From positions 28,066-92,065 of the forward strand of contig DATJGF010000151.1 of assembly GCA_035495315.1 (NCBI GenBank): 64,000 bases of DNA, in the 5' to 3' direction. Shown here piece by piece: positions 25,036 to 33,135 of this stretch. A program made the position numbers and the translations under genes. The notes under the pieces were generated by a model that saw only the letters and a list, made by a program, of their open reading frames with translations, was not told where the DNA came from and made no database searches. This DNA comes from DATJGF01 sp035495315. Its GTDB lineage: Bacteria; Verrucomicrobiota; Verrucomicrobiia; Limisphaerales; UBA8199. Positions within the stretch are counted from its first letter, which is position 1, and each line of letters starts with the position of its first letter.

Positions 25036-26016
25036 ATGAGTGCCTCCAAGCCCAAAGTTGCGTTTTATTGGTGCGCCTCTTGCGGCGGCTGCGACGAGGC
25101 GATTGTCGATCTAGCTGAAGATATTCTTGGCGTCGTCGATGCAGTCGACATCGTGATGTGGCCCTGCGCGATGGATTTCAAACGGGCGGACTTGGAGTCC
25201 ATGCCTGACAAATCCATCGTTGCCACGCTGCTCAATGGCGCCATCCGCAGCAGCGAGCAGGAGGAGATGGCCCGGCTGCTTCGCCGCAAAAGTCAGTATT
25301 TGCTAGCCTATGGTGCCTGCGCTCAGCTTGGGGGTATTCCAGGCCTGGCCAACCAGTTTTCACGCGAGGATTTGCTCAACTACATTTACGAAGCGGCACC
25401 CACCGTTGTGAATGAGTCCAAAATCCGGCCACAGCTGGAAACTGAGGAGAAAGGGCACCCGCTTAGTCTCCCGGAACTGAGGGGCATGGTACGGGCGTTG
25501 GACCAGGTTGTTGAAGTTGACTATTACGTCCCGGGCTGCCCGCCGACACCTCAAATCACCAAAGCAGCCGTCGGCGCTCTGCTGCAGGGCAAGTTGCCGG
25601 CGAAAGGCAGTGTGTTGGCGCCGGATATCGCGTTATGCGACCAGTGTCCGCGCAAAGCGACTAAACCGGCCGACGTAAAGTTCACCGGCTTTAAACGTCC
25701 CCACCTGACGGAAACCGATCCGAACGAGTGTCTTTTGGCACAAGGGATTTTGTGCATGGGGCCAGCCACACGCGGCGGCTGCGAAGCGCTTTGTCCTCGC
25801 GGTGGCATGCCGTGCACGGGGTGTTTTGGCCCGACCTCGCGCGTACGGGATCAGGGAGCGAAAATGCTATCGTCGATTTGCGCCAATATGGCAGCCAAGG
25901 AAGAGAAGGAAATCGCGCAGGTTTTGGTCGGAATTCCAGACCCGGTCGGCACGTTTTACCGTTACGGACTGCCGAAAAGCCTCCTGCGGCGAAAAGTGAG
26001 TCTGGACTACAGTTAA
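25036..26016 (+). CDS. mvhG: [NiFe] hydrogenase small subunit, group 3c (MvhG) type
   Basis: Iron-sulfur subunit passing electrons from the nickel site to MvhD. The 326-residue product lacks a TAT leader, so it is cytosolic. Seen: the proximal-cluster start FYWCASCGGCDEAIVD (residues 10-25), LAYGACAQLGGIPGLAN near 94 with the third ligand, YVPGCPPTPQ near 170 with the fourth, then a C-terminal part with CDQCPRKAT, GILCMGPATRGGCEALCP and MPCTGCFGPT for the medial and distal clusters. These place it with the F420-non-reducing/Mvh-like small subunits rather than with uptake hydrogenases. mvhA follows 17 bases downstream. Confidence 0.94.
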   Translation: MSASKPKVAFYWCASCGGCDEAIVDLAEDILGVVDAVDIVMWPCAMDFKRADLESMPDKSIVATLLNGAIRSSEQEEMARLLRRKSQYLLAYGACAQLGGIPGLANQFSREDLLNYIYEAAPTVVNESKIRPQLETEEKGHPLSLPELRGMVRALDQVVEVDYYVPGCPPTPQITKAAVGALLQGKLPAKGSVLAPDIALCDQCPRKATKPADVKFTGFKRPHLTETDPNECLLAQGILCMGPATRGGCEALCPRGGMPCTGCFGPTSRVRDQGAKMLSSICANMAAKEEKEIAQVLVGIPDPVGTFYRYGLPKSLLRRKVSLDYS

Positions 26017-26033
26017 CGCTTTTGATTCACGCC

Positions 26034-27560
26034 ATGAACACAGCCGCTCAACAGGTCTGGAATGAAGGCAACCGCAACGCCAACGCGAGGGCACTCCAAC
26101 GGCGCCGCTTCACAATTGATCCGATTACGCGCCTGGAAGGCCATGGCAAGATAGAGATTTTTCTGGACGACCAGGGTGACGTCGAACACGCATACCTCCA
26201 AATCCCCGAATTGCGCGGTTTCGAGGTATTCAGCCGCGGACGGCCCGCGGAAGATATGCCCCAGATTACGAGTCGGATCTGCGGCGTCTGTCCGACCGCG
26301 CATCACATGGCCGCTACCAAAGCGCTCGACGACCTCTTTCAAGTCGAACCCCCGCCGGCTGCGCGGAAGATTCGCGAACTCGTGTATAACGCGTTCATGA
26401 TAGAGGACCATGCGCTGCATGTATATCTGCTGGGCGGTCCGGATTTCATTGTCGGCCCGGATGCGCCGAAAGAGCAGCGCAACGTGGTTGGTGTGGTGCA
26501 GAAAGTGGGAATCGAGGTGGGCAAGAAAGTGATTTCCATGCGGCGTCGTCTCCGTGAATTGATCGCCTATTTCGGCGGAAAGGTAATTCATCCAGTGCTC
26601 GGTCTGCCGGGCGGAGTTTCCAAGGGGCTCAAAGTAGAGGATCTGCCGCAATTCCAGGTGCTCGCGAAGGACGCCTTCGAGTTCGCTCTTTTCACGCTGC
26701 AAGTCTTCAAAGACATCGTGCTGCGGAATGCGCACTACGTAAACCTGATCCGTTCGGAGGCCTTCACGCACCGCACATACTATCTCGGGCTGGTGGACGG
26801 CGACAACAAAGTGAATTTTTACGACGGTTTGTTGCGGGTCGTCGACTTCGAGGGCAAGGAATATGCCAAATTTGCCGCACGGCAGTACGCCGACTTTATT
26901 GCGGAACATGTCGAGACATGGAGCTACGTGAAGTTCTGCTATTTGAAGCCACTGGGTTGGCACGGTTTCGAGGAATCCGCTACGGGCAGCATCTATGCCG
27001 TGGCGCCGCTCGCCCGCTTGAACGTCGCCGAGGGTATGGCCACCCCTAACGCGCAAAAGGCTTACGAGGAATTCTTTAGTATTCTCGGAGCCAAGCCGGT
27101 GCACCACACCCTGGCCAATCACTGGGCTCGCATCGTCGAAATGATCTATGCGGCAGAGCGGATGCTCGAACTGGTCAACGATCCTGAGATCACCCACCGC
27201 AAAATCCGCGAAATTCCCAAAGCTAAACCAAGATCGGGAATCGGGGTCGTTGAAGCACCGCGCGGAACGTTGTTTCACCACTTTGAAACGGACGACCAGG
27301 GTCTGATTACCAAAGCCAACCTGATAGTCGCTACGCAGAACAATGCGGCACGCATCGCGATGAGCGTTGATAAGGCGGCCCGTGGCCTGATTAAGAAAGG
27401 GCAGATCAACGAAGGTTTGCTCAACATGGTCGAAATGGCTTTCCGCGCTTATGACCCCTGCTTTGGCTGCGCGACACATGCACTGCCGGGGCATGTGCCG
27501 TTGCAGGTGAACATCTATGATCGGAAGCGCCGGCTTTTGCGCCAGCTGATTCAATCCTGA
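26034..27560 (+). CDS. mvhA: [NiFe] hydrogenase large subunit, group 3c (MvhA) type
   Basis: Catalytic subunit that splits or forms H2. The ATG at 26034 is chosen because it directly follows mvhG; the frame is open further upstream but overlaps mvhG. The product has 508 residues. Nickel ligands are complete: L1 motif RICGVCPTAHH (Cys83, Cys86) and L2 motif DPCFGCATH (Cys476, Cys479). After His482 a 26-residue C-terminal peptide remains, the expected substrate of a maturation protease, whose gene is next. ITRLEGHGKIEIFLDD near the N-terminus is the usual large-subunit opening. The lack of a signal peptide fits a soluble bifurcating complex with HdrABC. Confidence 0.96.
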   Translation: MNTAAQQVWNEGNRNANARALQRRRFTIDPITRLEGHGKIEIFLDDQGDVEHAYLQIPELRGFEVFSRGRPAEDMPQITSRICGVCPTAHHMAATKALDDLFQVEPPPAARKIRELVYNAFMIEDHALHVYLLGGPDFIVGPDAPKEQRNVVGVVQKVGIEVGKKVISMRRRLRELIAYFGGKVIHPVLGLPGGVSKGLKVEDLPQFQVLAKDAFEFALFTLQVFKDIVLRNAHYVNLIRSEAFTHRTYYLGLVDGDNKVNFYDGLLRVVDFEGKEYAKFAARQYADFIAEHVETWSYVKFCYLKPLGWHGFEESATGSIYAVAPLARLNVAEGMATPNAQKAYEEFFSILGAKPVHHTLANHWARIVEMIYAAERMLELVNDPEITHRKIREIPKAKPRSGIGVVEAPRGTLFHHFETDDQGLITKANLIVATQNNAARIAMSVDKAARGLIKKGQINEGLLNMVEMAFRAYDPCFGCATHALPGHVPLQVNIYDRKRRLLRQLIQS

Positions 27561-27561
27561 A

Positions 27562-28164
27562 ATGCGGGCCACGAAATTCCCCTCAGCCCGTCCCTCTCCC
27601 AAAGGGAGAGGGAGAGCTCCCGGACTCGAAACCGTCAAACGTGGTCCGTCGCCAAACCGAAACATCTTATTACCATGCTCTCTCCACCACCGGCGCCACT
27701 CGGCTTCGACCCTCCTGCTGGGTCTAGGCAATGATATCATGACCGACGATGCGATTGGGGTGCGGATTGCCCGGGCTGCGCGGGCGCGCCTTGCCGGCTG
27801 CAAAGATATCGCCGTTGCGGAATCGACTGAAATGGGTCTGGCACTGCTGGATTTGGTAGTGGGCTTCGATCAGGTTGTAGTGGTTGATGCGATACAAACC
27901 GGCAGGGTTCCTGCAGGTTTCCTGCATGAAATCGACTCGAATCAGTTACCTCGAGGAGCTACTCGCTCGCCTCATTTCGTCGGTTTGGGCGAAATCCTGG
28001 CGTTGGGCCGGGAACTCGGATTGGCGGTGCCGAAGCATGTGAAAATTATCGCGGTTGAAGTCCAGGATCCGTATACGGTCGGCACACAAATGACACCAGC
28101 TCTGGAGGACGCTTTGCCCGGCGCAGTTGAGCGAATCGTCAGACTCTTAGCCGATGAGTGGTGA
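27562..28164 (+). CDS. Hydrogenase maturation protease (HyaD/HycI/FrhD family)
   Basis: Endopeptidase that removes the C-terminal extension of MvhA after nickel insertion. The conserved domain begins LLLGLGNDIMTDDAIGVRIAR and includes the nickel-sensing Glu/Asp positions (ESTEMGLALLDLV, VVDAIQTG) and a late His in PKHVKIIAVEVQDPY. The frame from the ATG at 27562, one base after the mvhA stop, gives 200 residues, but the first 45 or so are non-conserved and partly encoded by a CTCTCCC/GGGAGAG hairpin; no ATG lies closer to the domain, so either this extension is real or a rare start codon nearer 27710 is used. Confidence 0.87.
   Translation: MRATKFPSARPSPKGRGRAPGLETVKRGPSPNRNILLPCSLHHRRHSASTLLLGLGNDIMTDDAIGVRIARAARARLAGCKDIAVAESTEMGLALLDLVVGFDQVVVVDAIQTGRVPAGFLHEIDSNQLPRGATRSPHFVGLGEILALGRELGLAVPKHVKIIAVEVQDPYTVGTQMTPALEDALPGAVERIVRLLADEW
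27591..27614. repeat. CTCTCCC-AAA-GGGAGAG hairpin at the mvhA/protease junction
   Basis: A seven-base perfect stem with a three-base loop and purine-rich 3' flank, inside the apparent 5' part of the protease frame. This motif is common in intergenic DNA of related genomes (recollection), which argues that the translated extension is not ancestral. Confidence 0.6.
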
Positions 28165-28207
28165 TCTTTGGATGTTGACACCGCTGCGCTCCCAGCTAGG
28201 GTCAACC

Positions 28208-29170
28208 ATGGTGAGTCGGGCCAAATGTCAGTGTTTTTCGTCGCGCGCAGTTTTTCTGAAATTTCTTTTGCTCTGTGTGATTGCGGCGCCCGAGCTTGTG
28301 TCAAATTATGCGCGAGCCTCTACTGGCCTGGTGATTTATCAAACAGGCTTTGAGGCCAATGAAGGTTACAACACCAACCTGGATCTGGTTGGCCAAAATG
28401 GATGGGTGGGGGCCGGCTCCGGCGGAAATGGACTGGTTACCGACTTTTTCCCTAAGCGCGGGCAACAAGCGTATGTAGGTTTCGCACCGCCTAACGCGGG
28501 CGATTCCAATCTCTTTGTTTATCTGCCCCTGAACAGGAATGTGTCCCAAGCTCATTTCGCGGTCACGATGGCAATTGCCGATTCGAGTAATACGAACTAC
28601 GACGACTTTTATTGGACCGTTTATAATCGGCATGGAGATCCATTCTTTATCCTGGATTTCGATAATGCTGATTTCAGGTTGTATTACGCGTTGGACGGTA
28701 CTAACGCATGGGTTTGGTCGGGCCTCAAGTTCAGCAATGCAGTGCCTTACAATTTAACGATGGATCTTGATTTCGCGGCGAACCGATGGAGTGCCACCTT
28801 TAATGGAGCGACGGTGGCCAGCAACAAACCGATTACTACAATCAACTCACCGTTGAACCTGGGTGATATCGACGCGGCCTGGGTGATCAAAAAGCCGAAT
28901 ACCCCTGGCGATAATTTTATGGTATTTGACGACTATTCCGTCTCAGGTGCGGTTGCGCCACCGCAGTTAAGGATGCTCGCAGCAAGCCCAGGCCTTGCGG
29001 CCCTTCGGCTTTATGCTGAGACAGATAACCGCTTCGCAATTGAAGCCTCTACCAACCTGGCAAATTGGGTTGCGCTTAAAACTAATACTGCGACGGGAGG
29101 TTCCTTCGATTACGTCGACAATACTACGGGAATGCGCGGACGCTATTATCGCGCTCGTTGGGTTCCGTAA
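28208..29170 (+). CDS. Secreted protein with C-terminal FYR-type module, inside the hydrogenase operon
   Basis: Function unknown. From the ATG at 28208 the product has 320 residues and a signal peptide (hydrophobic FLKFLLLCVIAAPELV, cleavage near YARAS). The body is beta-rich and aromatic, resembling a concanavalin/LamG-like fold (IYQTGFEANEGY, WVGAGSGGNGLV, FDDYSVSG), a pattern common in verrucomicrobial exported proteins. The last 65 residues form a module with FAIEASTNLANWVAL and ending GRYYRARWVP, similar to the end of the Asp-box protein at 42931-44490. It sits on the same strand between the cytosolic maturation genes, where an exported protein is unexpected. Confidence 0.72.
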   Translation: MVSRAKCQCFSSRAVFLKFLLLCVIAAPELVSNYARASTGLVIYQTGFEANEGYNTNLDLVGQNGWVGAGSGGNGLVTDFFPKRGQQAYVGFAPPNAGDSNLFVYLPLNRNVSQAHFAVTMAIADSSNTNYDDFYWTVYNRHGDPFFILDFDNADFRLYYALDGTNAWVWSGLKFSNAVPYNLTMDLDFAANRWSATFNGATVASNKPITTINSPLNLGDIDAAWVIKKPNTPGDNFMVFDDYSVSGAVAPPQLRMLAASPGLAALRLYAETDNRFAIEASTNLANWVALKTNTATGGSFDYVDNTTGMRGRYYRARWVP

Positions 29171-29241
29171 AGAGTTGAGTGTCAGGCGTGCTGATGGCAG
29201 GTTTGCCAAAAACCGGTCAAACCTGAAGGGACTTCTGAGAG

Positions 29242-31647
29242 ATGGACCCCGCCGATGCACAAATCAAAACTTCTACCTCGCACGCGACGCGCTTAAAGCT
29301 GGCGATCCGCGGAGCAGTTCAGGGTGTCGGTTTTCGGCCCTTCATTTTTCGGCTGGCGACAGAATTGCGATTGGCGGGCTGGGTAAACAATTCGCCTCAA
29401 GGTGTTTTTATTGAAGCAGAGGGATCGCGAGCTGATTTAGAAGCATTTCTGCTTCGCGTGGAAAAGGAACGACCCGCGCGAAGCTTTATCCAAAGCCTCG
29501 AGGCGACCTGGCTCGACCCGATTAATTATTCCCGGTTCGAAATCCGTGACAGCGAAACGGCGGGAGCTAAAACGGCTTTCGTACTGCCCGACATCGCGAC
29601 TTGCCCCGACTGTCTTCAGGAAATCTTCGACCCCAAAAATCGCCGTTACGAATATCCTTTCACCAACTGCACCAATTGCGGACCGCGCTTCAGCATCATC
29701 GAGGCCCTGCCTTACGATCGGGCAAACACATCGATGAAAAAATTTCGCATGTGCGACCAATGCCAGGCCGAATACGACGACCCAACCAATCGTCGCTTCC
29801 ATGCACAACCGAACGCCTGCTCGGTCTGTGGGCCTCAGCTCGAGCTTTGGGATCCCGCCGGGCAAGCCGTCACCAAGCCCGGCAAGGAAGCGCTTCTAGG
29901 CGCAGCGGCAGCGATTCGCTCCGGAAAAATCCTGGCATTGAAAGGTCTCGGGGGCTATCAACTTATGGTTGCAGCACACGACGAGACTGCGGTGCAACGG
30001 CTGCGCGACTTGAAACACCGGGAGGAGAAACCCTTCGCATTGATGTTCCCTTCGCTCGAATCCGCGAAAACTGTTTGTGTCATTTCGCCTCTGGAAGAGC
30101 GCTTGATCTGCGCACCGGAAGCCCCGATTGTCCTCCTCCATCGCAAACAGGGAATCGCAAACGCGCCGACTGCACCCGGCATTACATCTTTGGTCGCGCC
30201 CGGCAATCCGAACCTCGGCGTGATGCTGCCTTACACACCATTGCATCATGTTTTGCTTTCGCTGTTGGGATTTCCGGTGGTCGCTACGAGCGGCAATCTG
30301 AGCGACGAACCAATTTGCATCACGGAGAGTGAGGCTCTGGAACGCCTGGGCCCACTGGCCGATCTCTTTCTCGTGCATAATCGGCCCATCATTCGGCATG
30401 TGGACGACTCAATAGTCCGCATCATGGCGGGGCGGGAACTGGTACTACGGCGGGCACGAGGATATGCGCCTTTACCCGTAATCCTGGATCGCATCGCCAC
30501 ACCTGGCAGTCCTCCAGTCCAACTCCCCACCATCATCGCCGTCGGAGCTCATTTGAAAAATACAGTCGCTCTGGCCATAGGTACCAATGCCTTCCTCAGT
30601 CAGCACATCGGCGATTTGGAAACTGACCAGGCTTATACCGCATTTCGTCGTGTCATAACTGACCTGGAACAACTCTATGAAGCGGACCCTGAGGTGATAG
30701 CAGCAGATGCACACCCGGATTATCTGTCCACAAAATTTGCGCGGGAGTTGGCCTCACAAAATACCAGGTTGCGGTATTGCAGCGTGCAGCATCATCTGGC
30801 GCATGTGCTCGCGTGCATGACCGAAAATGAACTGCGTCATTCGGTTCTTGGCGTTTCCTGGGATGGCACCGGCTACGGCCCTGACCAAACGATTTGGGGC
30901 GGAGAATTCTTTATTGTGGACGAAGATTCGTGGTCACGAGTCGCCCACTTCCGTCCCTTTAGACTTCCGGGAGGCGAGCGAGCGATCAAAGAACCACGTC
31001 GGACTGCTATTGGTCTATTATTTGAAATGCTCGGCGTGGCCGCGTTCGAGAGGAGTGACCTCGCCCCGGTGACGTCCTTCTCCACTTCCGAACGCAACTC
31101 CCTTGAACGGATGCTCGTCCAGCGTTTCAACTCGCCGATTACCTCCAGCGTCGGGCGGCTCTTTGACGCTATCTCGTCGCTGATAGGCCAACGCCAGTTC
31201 GTCCGCTTTGAAGGACAAGCCGCTATGGAACTGGAGTTTGCACTTGAGGGTCTTGAAATCGATGAGTTTTACCAGTTGCCCTTGTCATCTTCGAACTCGG
31301 CCATTCTCACGCAGGCTAGCGGCCTGATCTTAGACTGGGCTCCCCTGATCAAGTCTGTTTTGGCAGACCTTAAAAATCATGTTTCGATCGGCAACATCTC
31401 CGCCAAGTTCCACAATGGGCTAATCGAAGCTATCATCGAGGTGGCTCGCCTTTTCGACCAGGAATACGTTGCCCTCTCAGGTGGCTGCTTCCAAAACCGT
31501 TACCTGACTGAACGCGCGGTGCGACGCTTGCGCGAGGAAGGATTCCGCTCCTATTGGCATCAGCGCGTCCCGCCGAATGACGGTGGAATTGCATTGGGCC
31601 AACTGGCGGCAGCCGCGCGGGAGAATTGGAAAGGGGCAAAAGGATGA
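29242..31647 (+). CDS. hypF: Carbamoyltransferase HypF
   Basis: Cytosolic enzyme that activates carbamoyl phosphate and transfers the carbamoyl group to the C-terminal Cys of HypE, the first step in making the cyanide ligands of the [NiFe] site. The 801-residue product has the full order: acylphosphatase domain (AIRGAVQGVGFRPFIF, about 18-33), zinc-finger pair (CPDCLQEIFD, CTNCGPRFS, CDQCQAEYDD, CSVCGPQ, about 118-200), YrdC-like domain (LKGLGGYQLMVAA), and the Kae1-like domain with VQHHLAHVLAC, GVSWDGTGYG, and LSGGCFQNRYLTE at the end. Length is slightly above the norm; no defect seen. Confidence 0.96.
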   Translation: MDPADAQIKTSTSHATRLKLAIRGAVQGVGFRPFIFRLATELRLAGWVNNSPQGVFIEAEGSRADLEAFLLRVEKERPARSFIQSLEATWLDPINYSRFEIRDSETAGAKTAFVLPDIATCPDCLQEIFDPKNRRYEYPFTNCTNCGPRFSIIEALPYDRANTSMKKFRMCDQCQAEYDDPTNRRFHAQPNACSVCGPQLELWDPAGQAVTKPGKEALLGAAAAIRSGKILALKGLGGYQLMVAAHDETAVQRLRDLKHREEKPFALMFPSLESAKTVCVISPLEERLICAPEAPIVLLHRKQGIANAPTAPGITSLVAPGNPNLGVMLPYTPLHHVLLSLLGFPVVATSGNLSDEPICITESEALERLGPLADLFLVHNRPIIRHVDDSIVRIMAGRELVLRRARGYAPLPVILDRIATPGSPPVQLPTIIAVGAHLKNTVALAIGTNAFLSQHIGDLETDQAYTAFRRVITDLEQLYEADPEVIAADAHPDYLSTKFARELASQNTRLRYCSVQHHLAHVLACMTENELRHSVLGVSWDGTGYGPDQTIWGGEFFIVDEDSWSRVAHFRPFRLPGGERAIKEPRRTAIGLLFEMLGVAAFERSDLAPVTSFSTSERNSLERMLVQRFNSPITSSVGRLFDAISSLIGQRQFVRFEGQAAMELEFALEGLEIDEFYQLPLSSSNSAILTQASGLILDWAPLIKSVLADLKNHVSIGNISAKFHNGLIEAIIEVARLFDQEYVALSGGCFQNRYLTERAVRRLREEGFRSYWHQRVPPNDGGIALGQLAAAARENWKGAKG

Positions 31648-31741
31648 CGACGAAAGCCCGCACGATTTTCCCGTCTTGCAGTTCGACGGAATTACGGCTC
31701 AGCGTTGCCGCCCTGCGCGTCAGAGTGTAGGCTGGTTAGCG

Positions 31742-32041
31742 ATGTGTTTAGCTATTCCTGGCAAAATTGTCAGTATTAACGGAGACGACCCGCTGACGCG
31801 GATGGGCAAGGTCGATTTTGGCGGGGTTCTCAAGGAAGCAAGTCTGGCGTATGTGCCGGAAGCGAATGTCGGTGACTACGTCATTGTTCACGTTGGTTTT
31901 GCCATCAGTCGGCTCGATGAACAGGAGGCTACCAAAGTGTTCGAGTATTTGAACGAGATGGAGGACCTGAGCGAACTGCAGGAGTCAGCGGCTGTGGAGA
32001 CTGCTCCTCCGCAACACCCCGCCAAGAAACAGCAGAGATGA
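31742..32041 (+). CDS. hypC: Hydrogenase maturation chaperone HypC
   Basis: Small chaperone that carries the Fe(CN)2CO unit with HypD and docks on the large-subunit precursor. The conserved N-terminus MCLAIPGKIVSI fixes the start at 31742; Cys2 is the functional residue after Met removal. The frame upstream is open but is not HypC-like. The product has 99 residues, with the OB-fold core to about residue 75 and a polar C-terminal tail. It overlaps hypD by four bases (ATGA). Confidence 0.95.
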   Translation: MCLAIPGKIVSINGDDPLTRMGKVDFGGVLKEASLAYVPEANVGDYVIVHVGFAISRLDEQEATKVFEYLNEMEDLSELQESAAVETAPPQHPAKKQQR

Positions 32042-33135
32042 AGTACCTGGACGAATATCGCGACGCCGAACTGGCGCGGAAGTACGCGCGTGAAATCGCT
32101 CGAATCACCATTCGACCCTGGACGCTGATGGAAGTCTGCGGCGGCCAAACCCACGCGATTGTCAAATTTGGACTCGATGAGCTGCTGCCGAAAACAATTA
32201 CCCTGATTCATGGACCAGGTTGCCCGGTGTGCGTAACGCCGCTCGAACTCATCGACAAAGCCTTGGAAATCGCCTCCCGTCCTGACGTGATGTTCTGTTC
32301 GTTTGGCGACATGCTGCGGGTGCCCGGGAGCAAAGCCGACCTGCTCAGTGTCAAGGCGGGCGGCGCCGACGTTCGTATCATTTATTCGCCGCTCGATGCG
32401 GTCAAGCTGGCGCAGGCCAACCCGACCAAAGAAGTCGTCTTTTTTGGCGTTGGGTTCGAAACAACGGCTCCAGCCACCGCGATGGCGGTGTTTCAAGCCC
32501 GGAACAAGGCGGTTAAAAATTTCTCGTTGCTGGTCTCGCATGTCCTGGTGCCACCCGCGATCGAGGCGATTCTCGGCGCGCCGGATTGCCGCGTGCAGGC
32601 GTTCCTGGCCGCCGGTCACGTGTGCACCGTCATGGGATTTGAGGAGTACATTCCTATCGCAGCGAAATATCGAGTGCCGATTGTGGTGACGGGTTTTGAA
32701 CCGCTCGACATTTTGCAGGGCGTATTGATGTGCGTCGAACAGCTGGAAAAGGGGCGGGCAACCGTTCAAAACCAGTATAGCCGCGCGGTGAGCCAGGAAG
32801 GAAATCGCCCCGCGCAGGCACTCATTCGCGAAGTATTCCGCGTCATACCGAGGAAGTGGCGTGGGGTGGGGGAGATTCCTCGCAGCGGTCTAGGTCTGAA
32901 CGAGGCGTATGCCGTTTTTGATGCCGAATCCAAGTTCGGGCTAGCCGAGTTGCAGATCGAAGAACCTTCGGAATGCCAAAGCGGCCTGGTACTCCAAGGC
33001 AGGATAAAGCCCAATGAATGTCCCGCGTTTGGCACGCGTTGCACGCCGGAGCACCCATTGGGAGCGACTATGGTCTCCTCTGAGGGGGCTTGTGCCGCTT
33101 ATTACCGGTATCGCCGTGAACCCGTCACGGCGTGA
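32038..33135 (+). CDS. hypD: Hydrogenase formation protein HypD
   Basis: Scaffold on which the Fe(CN)2CO group is assembled; contains a [4Fe-4S] cluster and redox-active cysteines. The 365-residue product has TLMEVCGGQTHAIVKFG near residue 25, IHGPGCPVCVTP near 58, VFFGVGFETTAPA near 138, AGHVCTVMG near 195, and the C-terminal cluster region CPAFGTRCTPEHPLGATMVSSEGACAAYY. All expected cysteines are present. It is coupled to hypC at its start and to hypE at its end by overlapping codons. Confidence 0.96.
   Translation: MKYLDEYRDAELARKYAREIARITIRPWTLMEVCGGQTHAIVKFGLDELLPKTITLIHGPGCPVCVTPLELIDKALEIASRPDVMFCSFGDMLRVPGSKADLLSVKAGGADVRIIYSPLDAVKLAQANPTKEVVFFGVGFETTAPATAMAVFQARNKAVKNFSLLVSHVLVPPAIEAILGAPDCRVQAFLAAGHVCTVMGFEEYIPIAAKYRVPIVVTGFEPLDILQGVLMCVEQLEKGRATVQNQYSRAVSQEGNRPAQALIREVFRVIPRKWRGVGEIPRSGLGLNEAYAVFDAESKFGLAELQIEEPSECQSGLVLQGRIKPNECPAFGTRCTPEHPLGATMVSSEGACAAYYRYRREPVTA

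Noticed and set aside
25728..26033. Upstream extension of the mvhA frame into mvhG
   Set aside because: The extension lies inside mvhG and lacks hydrogenase-like sequence; the ATG at 26034 just after the mvhG stop is a better start.
26013..27803. Long 596-residue frame antisense to mvhA
   Set aside because: It is the mirror of a GC-rich hydrogenase gene with complete motifs on the plus strand; no family-like sequence appears in the antisense frame.
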